The notes below the pieces were generated by a model that saw nothing but the letters and a program-made list of their open reading frames with translations, was not told the origin of the DNA and made no database searches. A stretch of 64,000 bases of DNA from Acanthosepion esculentum (taxonomy: Eukaryota > Mollusca > Cephalopoda > Sepiida > Sepiidae), in NCBI GenBank assembly GCA_964036315.1, contig OZ038479.1, positions 54,220,746 to 54,284,745 on the forward strand. Direction: 5' to 3'. Positions 20,215 through 31,534 of this stretch are shown one piece after another (position 1 is the first letter of the stretch; every line of letters begins with the position of its first letter). The position numbers and the translations under genes were made by a program.

Positions 20215-20559
20215 CGTGTATCACATGGCACATGACTGACCTATGCCATTTATACACGTTTTGTATTTGGAGGCATCATCTCAGATACTTTTAAAGTCAG
20301 TGAAGGAAGGCTGCATTTTACTGCCAACCTTATTCAACATCTATCTTGCTGCTGTGACACTTCTCAGATATCAAAGTTATGGTGAACAGTCACATCGAAA
20401 AAGCAAGCCAGAGTGGCTTGCATCTGGTGCAAAGGAAAATAAGTCTCTTACCTCAACATGTGGCATGTGGCATTGGCATTTTGCTCTTAGAAAATGGCAT
20501 TACTCTCCCATCTAACTAGCAGTATGTGCGGTAATGGCGGTTTTTGTACTGTTTGGCAT

Positions 20560-20655
20560 GGTTTGACCAATAGCAAGTCATGTGCTGATTGGTCAGACTG
20601 GAGGAGGCTATTTGCCTGGGAACAAAAGCGAAGAATGCTGATTGGTTGGTCGGCC
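20560..20655. promoter_or_regulatory. cluster of three CCAAT-type boxes
   Basis: gaccaatag (about 20567), ctgattggtcag (about 20585) and ctgattggttgg (about 20638) lie within 90 bp in a patch less AT-rich than its surroundings. This could be a remnant LTR promoter, since the solo LTR at 3027 carries similar boxes. No TATA box or gene follows convincingly. Confidence 0.25.
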
Positions 20656-21582
20656 AGGGTGCTGGCCTGATAGAAGAGGGCTAAAGCAGTGAGAAGGCAG
20701 AATGGTTTTATGTTGGTGAAGTGTGCAGAATGCAAGAACAGCGGATTGAACAAGCGGTATCTACAATAATGGATCATATGTAATATAGGTGAACAATTCA
20801 ACTAGAAAAATTGAAAATAAATATAATGTATCTAAATACAAATTAAAGATATGCCATAATAGATCATTCTATCTTAAATCAACAATGTCTTTTTGTAGCA
20901 ATTTTTAACATCAACTTGAGATTTTTCTTGATAAAAAGTTGAATAATTTTAAGACATTCAACATTATAGATAAAAAGTAGTGAATTTTATAAAGTGTTTT
21001 TTGGAGACTTAGCATGAGCAAAACAAATTCACAGATTTGGACTAAAAAAAAAAATGACCCTAGAATGACATCAAAATTCACAATTTTTTTTCATCCTTTA
21101 ATAATTGGGCTTAGTTTAATTTGTAACATATATAAATGTAGTTAGGAAATATTGATAAGATAGCAAGGGTAACAAAGCTCTGTCTGTATCTCCCAATAAT
21201 GCTTCACCCCCAATCAAGGGATTCAGGGGTAGTATGCACCGACCCTGTGCACACTAACAGGATCAGGGGAAGGATTTTGACTTCATTGCCTGGTCATACA
21301 TCAGTGAGATCAAACAAATTCTTTACTCCTTCCCCGCTAGACAAGGCAGAATTGAGGTTTATCTCAGTTGTCAGTTTTCTGGAACAAGTGACAGGTGGGC
21401 ATTCTTTGTTTTACCTGGTCCCACTGATAAGTTGTGAGTAAAAATCCAGGCAATTCCTTGAATCAATTGCTAAATCTGCATCTAGGAAAGTTGGTTCACT
21501 ATCTTACATATTTATAAGACCACTATTTGTCCTTGTTTTGAATCTTGCTGCCACATCTGGTCTAGTGCTCCTGCTATATATA

Positions 21583-22204
21583 CAGTGCTGTTCAATAAAA
21601 GTGACTCACCTGATTTTCTTTACTAAATGTTCTCTTCTCCGATGAAACAAAAGTTGAGCTAAATTCAAAGGATAAGTGATCTAAAATCCGAAGAAGCTTT
21701 GAAAGCTCTTTGAATTTAGCAGTAAGTACTGTCAAGCATCCGTTCAGTATAATGTTCTGGAGATGCTTTTCTTTTCATGGAACTCGTTTCCTAAAACCTA
21801 TTGAAAAGACCCTCCGGAGCAAGCAGTACAAGAGAATTTTAGAGTCTTGTCTGCTCCCTTCTGCTGAAAAGGTGCAAATCGACCCCACCAAGCTCATTTT
21901 TATGCAGGATAATGCTCCTTGTCACAAATCAAAATTGATGAAGGAATACTTTGATGAGAAGCAGGTGAGTGTTATGACATGGCTACCCCAATCTCCTGAC
22001 CTCAACCCCATAGAAAACTTATGGAGCATTATAAAGTACAGGCTCTCGAGAAAGCAGTTGAGAAACAAAGTGGATTTGATTGTGAATTTCATATCCAAAT
22101 GGAATTCAATGCTTGGAGATGAGATTTGTCAGAACCTGATCAAGTCAATGCCAAAAAGGGTTGAAAAAGTTATTCAAAATAAAGGAGGACCCATAGATTA
22201 TTAA
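21583..22204 (+). pseudogene. Tc1/mariner transposase, truncated copy
   Basis: A Tc1-like inverted terminus (cagtgctgttcaataaaagt, preceded by TA) leads almost directly into the catalytic domain. FSDET (about 21630-21650) supplies the first Asp, QDNAPCH the second and NPIENLW the Glu. There are 34 residues between the last two, i.e. DD34E. The N-terminal DNA-binding helix-turn-helix region is deleted, a TGA interrupts after KDK where Trp is expected, and the 165-codon ORF from 21710 holds the rest to the normal C-terminus. No 3' terminal repeat is visible, because the SINE palindrome begins about 20 bp after the stop. It is inactive, and the superfamily call is secure. Confidence 0.9.
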
Positions 22205-22225
22205 ATATTTCAATTAACCAACTGT

Positions 22226-22308
22226 ATCCACTGTGCCATGTGTCCTTGAGAACATCTGGGTATGAATTTCATACCCAGATGTCCTCAAGGACACATGGCA
22301 CAGTGGAT
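22226..22308. repeat. 83-bp near-perfect palindrome at SINE start
   Basis: Arms of 41 bp (22226-22266 and 22268-22308) are reverse complements with one mismatch around a single central base. The right arm is the beginning of the SINE, including its Box A, and the left arm is the same sequence inverted. Confidence 0.9.
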
Positions 22309-22580
22309 AATGGCGTGGGTTAGATCCAGTGACAGACCCAAAGAGTGTGAGTTCAATACCCGGTTAAGGCAGTGGAGAACTTTCAGAGGGAAAATTAGCA
22401 GGAGATAACTGATAACCATCAAACATGGCACATGGAACTAGAACAGTCTACCCCAGTGATCGAAATAAAGGGTTCAGTTCAAAATTCCAACCACCTGAAG
22501 AAGGCTGGGGCGTACAACGGCAGAAACGTTGTGACAAATATGGCGACAAAGATGAGGACAATAGTCCGACTAATGTAAAT
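22283..22580 (+). mobile_element. tRNA-derived SINE, most complete copy
   Basis: The order is a Box A-like tggcacagtggataatggcg, a Box B-like gagttcaatacccgg about 40 bp later, a tRNA-unrelated body (aactgataaccatcaaacat...tctacccc), and a tail containing ctgaagaaggctggggcgta and a cagaaacgttgtgac stretch, ending near aatgtaaatactg. Relatives are at 12382-12750 and 17038-17520. This organisation identifies an RNA polymerase III-type SINE presumably moved by a partner LINE. The tail resembles hammerhead-like 3' tails of other retroelements. Confidence 0.8.
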
Positions 22581-22744
22581 ACTGTAAAAAATATTCCAGT
22601 TGTAATTAAATATGATTTGTAATGAAATCTTTTACTTTTGTCATATCCTGTTGGCACTCCCACATTTGTAAAAAAAAAAAAAATCCACCATAAGAAGAAT
22701 CTTTACTTAACATGACCACCCACTATTGTGTAACAGACACTGCA

Positions 22745-22880
22745 TGGTCCAGAACAACATTCTTCATCACACTACAAAACTCCTTCTCAGGTCAATACAT
22801 TTCATCGCACTACAAAAATGTCCTTCTCTGGACAATGCTTTTCATCACACTACAACACTCTTCAGTTTGTCCCTCTCGAG
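22745..22880 (+). repeat. short tandem repeat, about 45-bp period
   Basis: 'ttcatcacactacaaaactccttctc', 'ttcatcgcactacaaaaatgtccttctc' and 'ttcatcacactacaacactcttcag' follow each other with intervening 'gacaat' or 'gtcaat' motifs. That is about three degenerate units. Confidence 0.6.
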
Positions 22881-22999
22881 ACAATACACTTCAATGCTCT
22901 TCTCATCCTCTACACGAACATGCAGAGATAATTTTTGGCAATGTATTTTTTCTTCATTTTGCTTGTTGTCTACTGTCATTCAGTATCTGTTTGCAGGTC

Positions 23000-23290
23000 A
23001 ACATCCCACCTGCAACACCTTGCAATATTCATAATTCATGCCAGTTCACCTTCCCATAAAGTGTGACTCAAGTCAATAATCGGTTCATTAATGGAAAAAG
23101 CTTTTGGCAATTTCTCCTGGTGGTTTAATACCGTATTTCATATTACATTTCAATGCAAGAAGGAAGATCAGTCATCGTGCATTCAAATAACAATGTTAAC
23201 CATAAAATCTAATCCACTGAGTATCTTCAAATTCAAGAACATTTTTCTATCAATGAAGACTTCATTAATCTTTAACACACTGCAAGTGAC
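23000..23290 (+). repeat. dispersed repeat, diverged partner of 19440-19740
   Basis: It is colinear with 19440-19740 over about 280 bp with frequent substitutions. It has no ORF. Confidence 0.4.
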
Positions 23291-23299
23291 AATAGTCAC

Positions 23300-26200
23300 T
23301 GTAGAATTCTCTCCCTTTGCTACTTTAGGTGCATTCTGTCATCTTGAGACGGTTGCTATAAACACTTGTCACATGAAAGCTTTCTTCACGATTTTGTTTC
23401 TTATTGCACCCCCAGAACTCCACAAGGAGTAATAAAAGTTAAAGTATGGTGAATTATTTACCTATTCTTTTTATAAATTTGTTTTTTATTTCATGCTTCA
23501 GTTTTTTGTTTTCAATGTCAAAACATGCATGCAAAACATAATGCATTACATCAAAATATAACTCATTCATTCTTTTATTAGTGTACAAAAATTAAAAATC
23601 TATACGCACAATACAAAGAAAGTTATAACAATTTTAAAACAATAGGTGTTCATGTTTTTGCACCCTCAAAAAAAATGGAGTGGCAGTAGGAACAATTCTA
23701 GAAAGAATTTAGCATGGTAAAGGTTAAACTCATAGAAGCATTTCAATACAGTACCCTGACTTAGCCACTAGAGATTGCTGTGACGGGGCAGTATATGATG
23801 AAATATTTATCTTTTTGAATTGTCAGTGATTTAAGATATCTGCACATATAAAATTAAGTTTTTACTATAAGAACATTGTCAGTTTTGAATGCTTGAATGA
23901 CAGGCCATGTTTAATAAAGCACATCTAAGTAATGGTGATATTTATTTATAGACTGAAATATTTTATTTTAATCTGGAACACTAACATTCACTCTCAAATA
24001 TTGCAGATTGGTATCCTAAACCTCCCTAGTTTATGCTCAAAATAGGGAAATTTCCTTTCAGTTCAATTGCTGAGATCTTGCTTATTACCAAAGTTGTGTT
24101 GATAAAATTATTATGTAAAGAAAATTTAATCATTTCTCTATACAAAGATGCAATTCTTTCTCATGTGTAACAATTGAATTTTATTGCATGTTTCTTTAAA
24201 TTTGTCACTATTGCAATGACAGGTATTTCTTTTTCCACATTTTCAAAGATGTGAATTTCATAGCAGTGTTTTTCATAAAATGTTTGTCCTTGGAGTTGTG
24301 TATCCCTACATGTTTCAAAACAGTGCGATCTTAAAGAATGCACATCTGTTTGGTGGGTTTGAAGATTTCTTTTACAAAACATTTCTAAATTACAAAGTTT
24401 AGTGAATGTAATAAAAGAGAAGTTCAATTCTCTAAAAAAATGAAAACTACACCTTGTATTGCAATGTATCGTCTTCAGTAAAAACAGTTGGTTTTATTTC
24501 ACTGTGTGCCCATCCAACTTCAAGTGCATTATAAAGATTTTACACAATGACAAAAATCAATTTTAGTGCAAAATATAAAAATTGTAACTCCCTACTAACT
24601 AAATTCTTGTGCCAAACTCAGATACTTAATAGTAATAGAAAGCTGTATTAGGTGCAATCATGACTCAAAACACTGCATAAAACCTTCAAGAATAAACATT
24701 TATTACAGTATACAAAAATAAGAGAAAAAATGCAAAATATTTATATATAAGGCTCTTGCAAAAATTTCCTTTTGTGTTCATCATAAATAATTAAGGCAGA
24801 ATAATACTTCCAATAGAGAACAAAAATGATTACACCTTTTAAAAATGAGAAAAAAACAGGTAAAAAATTTTTGAGGAAGTAAAAATTGTACAAGGCAGAA
24901 AATACCAAAAGCGCACACACCTAATTTCTACAACTGAATAGGAATGACTCTGCACAAAGAGGTTTTGTCGTTTCAACACATTGTTGCCATGAGGACTTTA
25001 TGTAGTCCTTTACTGAAAAGTTCAACTTGAATGTTTGGTTTTGTTCAAACTCATCTCCGTGGGTTACTGAAAATTTTCCTATCCTGGGACTTGAAGTTAC
25101 CTTCCAATTGAGATTTAACTGTCAGCTTTTCTTTCTTTCCTGATAATTTATGACTCCTTTAGCTAGACTACTCAAAGTGTGGATGCTTCAATGATTTCTC
25201 CTTGACAGTTAAATGCTTTCTGCAGCTATCTGCTAACCACAGTCCCTTTATTCAAGAAAAGTGGATCACAGAAAGCTCTATCCAGGTTTTTATAAGGGCT
25301 TGAGATCACATTTCTCATTGGTCAGTAAATATAAAAACAGATTTTTCTATAAATTCAAAAAATGAACCTGCAACAATTCACAAAAAAATAATTTTGGCAG
25401 TTCTTTAACTGCTAATTGTAAAAGTAGATTTCTACACAACTAAGTTTTTTTTGTTAATTTTTAAAAAAAACCATTTGGCTAAAAAATGCACTTTTCTCAA
25501 AGGTATGTGTAAAAAAATAAACAAAATAAACATTTACTTACTACACTACTATTTACTAAAGATTAACTTATAAAAAAAAATTTATATTCTCCCCTCAATA
25601 GAATGTGCAATAAAAAAATTTACTTTATTGCAAGATTTTTATAGGAACACATTTATTGAATTTTTTTATACACAAAGGGAATATTAATTTTTCAGTGTGA
25701 ATACTATATTATGATCAGGAAAATGCTTCCTGAGTTTTATTGCAGCCTTTTTTTAGGCCTTCCAGACATAAAAGTATTGGATATAGATTATACACTTTTC
25801 TTACACACATTTGTTTCATTGTCAGCTGATGAATTAATCTAAGGAATGTGTTATTTAACAATTTATTCTTGTGTTAGTTTCCCTTATTCTATAACCTAAA
25901 ACCTTCTGTTATAGATACAGCAAGAGTGTATTGAGGTTGCGGGGAAACACCTGATTGCTCTCCCAATTGCTACAGAGAGGGGAAAATAATGGGAGGTAAC
26001 AAAAATAACACTGCCTTGAAAACCACAGCAAGTAGAGGAATAAAAATATTCAAGGAACCAAATTCACAAGACACCATGTCTTACCAACTGCTGATTTTCC
26101 CCCTGCACTTATTGGCATGAGGCATCTTACAAAGAGCTACAGCTTGACCAATTGCAGAGAGGCCTGTATCTAGACATGTCAAACTGCTAATGGGAAAAAC

Positions 26201-27035
26201 CCAGAAATAACTGGTGTTGGCAAACATGCCCACATGCAATCCAAGGCTTCTTTTGCACCTGTACTGATGTGCATTCACCATACCTTCTCTAAGTATTGTA
26301 GCATACCTACAGACGATAATGGGTATATCTCCATTCACATAAATACAGTAGTAAATACTATGTTGGTCTAGAGTTGAAGATTCATTGTGGAATTCACTTG
26401 ACTCACTTGTAGCAGTTGACTACTTCTTCTACGTGCTGCAGGCAAATCTTATGTGCTGTTCTTGCCCTAAATATTATTGTTCATTACCAACCTTTGTGTG
26501 ATTATTCTATTTAGTAACCTTCCCTAGGTTACAACACTAAGTCACAACCATGTTCAACAATTTTTTTTTTTTTCATTTGAGTTTTTGACTCTTCACAATG
26601 ACTATTGCAAGATCTCAAAGTTTCCCTCGATCATACTATTTATTGATTCTCAATAAAAAATACAGTAGCTTTTCAGGAGAATTACTTGTTTTCTCCAAGA
26701 TATCAACACAAAAGTTCTTTTTTAACATTTCAGTGCATTCATCTTCAGGGAAATTAATAACATGATGTGATAATCACATCATTGAATATAAATGAACTGG
26801 AAACAAACCCAAAAATTAAAGTATAACAGTTACAAATCAAACATTTTTCATAAAAGAACAAAATCTACTTTTATTTTCATCAGACTCAAGTTTTATCATT
26901 AGAAAAGCTTTACTAATGTCTGCAGAAAATGTATATTTGATGGTATACACTAACAATAATTCACTGTTCACTGAACAAATACTTTTGTTACATCATTGAA
27001 TCAAGCAGATAAAAGCTGAAGTTTTTTCACAAGCT
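23300..27035. other. spacer DNA, no gene recognised
   Basis: Only short frames without family signatures are present. Around 24690-25330 the minus strand has a polyA-type signal (complement of aatttta/taaacatttatt), a TATA-like box (complement of tttttataaggg at about 25289) and a CCAAT box (complement of cattggtcag, about 25316). This is LTR-like spacing, but I could not fix its ends. Confidence 0.3.
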
Positions 27036-27113
27036 TGTATACACTTTTATTAAAATTGAACTCTGGGAAAATGCTTGACCGCACACTTTATGTGAATATG
27101 GATTTTCACTAGT

Positions 27114-27790
<677 letters not shown>

Positions 27791-27793
27791 TGA

Positions 27794-29542
27794 TTATGGT
27801 TTCTCACAAACATGAGTTTGGAAGTGATTTTTTAACTCTGAACTCTGGGAAAACTTTGCGTCACACATTTCACATGAATATGGTTTTTCAGCTGTGTGTG
27901 TTCGTATATGGCTTCTTAAATTTGAACCACGAGAAAATGCAGAACCACATATTTCACATGAATATGGTTTTTCAGCTGTGTGCGTTCGCATATGACTTCT
28001 TAAATTTGAACTACCAGAAAATGCAGAACCACATACTTCACATGAATATGGGCATTCACCAGTGTGTATTCGCATATGTCTTATTAAAGTTGAGCTCTGA
28101 GAAAATGCTGTACCACACACTTCACATGAATATGGTTTCTCACCAGTATGTGTTCGCATGTGACGTTTTAATACTGAACTCTGTGAAAATGTTGAGCTAC
28201 ACACTTCACATGAATATGGTTTTTCACCAGTGTGTATCCTCATATGACTTCTGAAACTTGAGCTCAGAGAAAATGCTGAACCACATATTTTACATGAATA
28301 TGGTTTCTCACCAGTATGTGTGAGCACATGACGTTTTAACAATGAACTCTCCGAAAACTTTGCACTACACACTTCACATGAATATCGTTTTTCACCTGTG
28401 TGTGTTCGCATATGACTTCTTAAATTTGATCTTCCAGAAAATGCCGAACCACATATTTCACATGAATATGGTTTCTCACCAGTATGTGTTCGCATGTGAC
28501 TTTTTAACTTTGAACTCTCTGAAAATTTTGCATTACACATTCCACAAGGGTATGGCTTTTCACCAGTGTGTGTTCGCATATGTCTTATTAAACTTGAGTT
28601 CTCAGAAAATGCCGAACCACATACTTCACATGAATATGGTTTTACTCCAGTATGTATGTGCATGTGACTTTTTAACCTTGAACGCTGTGAAAATGATAAG
28701 CTACACACATCACATGAATAGGGCTTTTCACCAGTGTGTATTCGCTTATGCCTTGTTAATATTGAGCTCTGAGAAAATGCTGAACCACACACCTCACATG
28801 AATATGGTTTCTCACCAGTATGTGTTCGCATGTGACTTTTTAACTTTGAATTCTCTGAAAACTTTGCATTACACATTCCACAAGAATATGGCTTTTCACC
28901 AGTATGTAATTGCATATGAATTCTTAAACTTGAGCTCTGACAAAATGCTGAACCACACACTTCACATGAATATGGTTTCCAACCAGTATGTGTGTGCATG
29001 TGACGTTTTAACGTCGAACTCTCTGAAAATGATGCACTACACACTTTACATGAATATGGATTTTCGCCAGTGTGTGTTCGCATATGTCTTATTAAACTTG
29101 ATCTTTGAGAAAATGCTGAACCACACACTTCACATGAATAAGGTTTTTCACCAGTATGTGTTCGCATGTGACGTTTTAATATAGAACTCTGTGAAAATTT
29201 CGAGCTACATACTTTACATGAATATGGTTTTTCTCCAGTGTGTATTCTCATATGACTTCTGAAACTTGAGCTCCCAGAAAATGCTGAACCACACACTTCG
29301 CATGAGTATGGTTTCTCACCAGTATGTGTTCGCATGTGACATTTTAATACTGAACTCTCTGAAAATGATGAACTACACACTTCACATGAATATGGTTTTT
29401 CACCAGTGTGTATTCTCATATGTCTTCTGAAACTTGAGCTCCCGGAAAATGCTGAACCACACACTTCACATGAGTAAATTTTTTCAACAATATCATTTTC
29501 CATTTGACATTTTACGCTCTCAGAAACCATTTCACTACACAT
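27794..29542 (-). CDS. poly-C2H2 zinc-finger protein, 20 fingers (right arm)
   Basis: The 582-residue ORF is the paralogue of the gene at 13689-15275. Twenty-two residues of a broken finger precede 20 consecutive canonical 28-residue C2H2 fingers with TGEKP-type linkers, ending [12 protein letters not shown]. Most fingers alternate CxxCGSAF with CxxC[SN]xxF. Fingers 13-17 match the block at fingers 7-11 and 13-17 of the left gene (linkers ending GEKR, then LLKRH, SFRSH). Finger numbers differ (20 versus 18) and fingers 18-19 are two adjacent CGSAF types, so whole fingers have been gained or lost. All twenty retain Cys2His2. Predicted role: nuclear DNA binding. No effector domain is visible. 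The start codon is uncertain, because an in-frame TGA lies six codons upstream, exactly as in the left arm. Confidence 0.85.
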   Translation of the reverse strand: MCSEMVSESVKCQMENDIVEKIYSCEVCGSAFSGSSSFRRHMRIHTGEKPYSCEVCSSSFSESSVLKCHMRTHTGEKPYSCEVCGSAFSGSSSFRSHMRIHTGEKPYSCKVCSSKFSQSSILKRHMRTHTGEKPYSCEVCGSAFSQRSSLIRHMRTHTGENPYSCKVCSASFSESSTLKRHMHTHTGWKPYSCEVCGSAFCQSSSLRIHMQLHTGEKPYSCGMCNAKFSENSKLKSHMRTHTGEKPYSCEVCGSAFSQSSILTRHKRIHTGEKPYSCDVCSLSFSQRSRLKSHMHIHTGVKPYSCEVCGSAFSENSSLIRHMRTHTGEKPYPCGMCNAKFSESSKLKSHMRTHTGEKPYSCEICGSAFSGRSNLRSHMRTHTGEKRYSCEVCSAKFSESSLLKRHVLTHTGEKPYSCKICGSAFSLSSSFRSHMRIHTGEKPYSCEVCSSTFSQSSVLKRHMRTHTGEKPYSCEVCGTAFSQSSTLIRHMRIHTGECPYSCEVCGSAFSGSSNLRSHMRTHTAEKPYSCEICGSAFSRGSNLRSHIRTHTAEKPYSCEMCDAKFSQSSELKNHFQTHVCEKP

Positions 29543-29650
29543 TTCACAAATACTTTTTCAACAATATGTATACATATGATGTTTTTATCCTGAACTTTAT
29601 GAAAATGCTGAAACAGAAATGCAAATATAGTGTCTTTATAGGATGTTTTG

Positions 29651-29853
29651 TCAATAAAATGTTAATGTCCACCTCTGAATATTTTGTACCACACTCTTTA
29701 GATGGATATGATTTTTTTCTTCATTGAGTGTACTAAATTTTGAAATACAAACTCTTTGAAAAATTAAATCCTTTTCACAGGAATGTGAATTGTCTCCAGG
29801 ATGTGCTTTCAAGTTAATCTTTGTCAGGAAATCCCTTTTCATGAAAATACAAT
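29651..29853 (-). pseudogene. possible exon or degenerate segment upstream of the 20-finger ORF
   Basis: An acceptor-like gtgcag after a T-run precedes a frame starting DCIFMKRDFLTKINLKAHPG. It stays open for about 67 codons and then stops before the finger ORF. The left-arm counterpart (13373-13504) is frameshifted. The stretch does not join the finger frame without another intron or frameshift. Confidence 0.35.
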
Positions 29854-31534
29854 CTGCACAAAAAAAAATAATAATATTAGTGTTTTTTTTAATTAGCAAT
29901 CTAAAATACAAATAAACATATTTTTAAAAAAATGTTTTTTCTATATATTTTTTCACCTCTTCAGTCATTAAGCAAAAAATTTAAAATATTAATTAATATC
30001 AGGCAGTTTCATATTCAGTCATTTCTTTCAATGGTTGTTCACCTCACAGATACAACCATTAGAACACATGTTCCGTTTAAGTTTGAATTATTTCAGAAAT
30101 ACTATAAAGTTTCATAAATTAGAATAACAAGATTTTAAAAATTTTACAACTTAGTAAAAAGATAAAGAAATAATAATAAATATTAAAATACTTTCAATTT
30201 TCATAAGTAGTAGATGTACCCACAATAAAATAAACATTTAAGAGCAATATTTTTAGTAACCAGTTTGAAAGTAAGGCTATATAAAGTAGTGGTATGCAAA
30301 CTAGAGAGCAGATGGGAAACAGCAGGCCCCATGCTGGGCTTCAGTGCAGACTGTGAAAGTATTTCAAGCATTATTTGATTTTGGTCTAATTATTTTTTTC
30401 TCTTCAATTTTAGTTTTTGTACAAGGAGAATAAATGACAAGTCTACAAGAATGTATTAATTCCATTGAACATCCATGATAAATAAACAAATTTGTAGAGA
30501 CAGACAAGGTTACTATGTTATTTCCTAATAACCAACACAAAATGGGTCAGTGTATTCAGTTTACTATTATTCCAATAATAATTTTATACTTTCACATTGA
30601 GAGATTGACAAACTTTGTTGTTTGTACTTGTTTTCTTGCTTGCTTCATTTTAACATGAGATCTCGGTGGATGAATGTGACTATTATGTTCCGTTTTGAAA
30701 AAGCTAACATAGTAATTTTTCTTAATTTCAAATATAAATTCCAAATTTATTAAGAACTGGCTATGAATTTTGAATTTTGAAACCAGAAAGAAGTTTTTTT
30801 TTTATTTTCACAAGTGTAGGAAACAAAGCATTTTGTTTAATATGCCATGGTTAGATTTTAGAGATCAAAGAGTAAATAAATAAAAGACATTTTCAGATCA
30901 AACTTCTAATTATGGTACAGATTCATCTAAAGATGAAGTGGAATCAAAAGCCAGACCTTGAAAGAAATCTGAACAAATGACAATCTTTGTACAAATTTAG
31001 AGGAACATATGATTATCTTTATATAGTTGCGAATGTTTGTCACAAAGAAATATAATCTCTCTTATTTTAAAGTTTTTAATCAAAAAAAGAGATTTATCAC
31101 CCCTCAGTTTGTAAAACTGAACTGTTTTTATAAAATATAGCAGAAACCCAGAACCCCTATGAATTTGCCATTCTACTTAACTCCTTTCAACAGCCAAATG
31201 AATAGAGGTAAGTGAACATTTTGCTGATAATTATAATTGTTTTTGAGTGCAACAGCATTGTAATTATAACTTGTTATCCTGCCTAAGTGTTTGGCACATA
31301 AAGGAAAATTTTGTACAAGCTTGTTTTGTAAATTTTTATTCTATGATTTATTATTTTCATATCATTTAATAAATTTCTTTAAAAAAAAAAGAGAAAGGAT
31401 CTTGGGTTTTTCATTTCCTCCATTCATAATGCCTGGGTTCTCACGTCTATATTTTTAGCAAATCGTATTGGTCCACATTCTATTGAAATAATTTATGGCC
31501 ATCAAAATTTTTCCCTTTCTGCCAACAGATTCAT

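Noticed and set aside
19852..20801. Three frames of 90-104 codons in the spacer
   Set aside because: No recognisable family, no coding bias that I can see, and overlap with the SINE-like head and CCAAT cluster.
22283..22360. Functional tRNA gene
   Set aside because: Boxes A and B are present but no cloverleaf with proper acceptor and anticodon stems forms, and the sequence continues into a SINE body. The heads at 19970 and 60160 fail in the same way.
24161..24427. 88-codon minus-strand frame with Cys and His residues
   Set aside because: It hints at a decayed finger (FCKRNLQTH) but lacks the TGEKP linkers and 84-bp periodicity found elsewhere, so it is not called.
26081..26338. 85-codon minus-strand frame with several Cys
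   Set aside because: Cys spacing fits no finger type and there is no paralogous support. Treated as chance.
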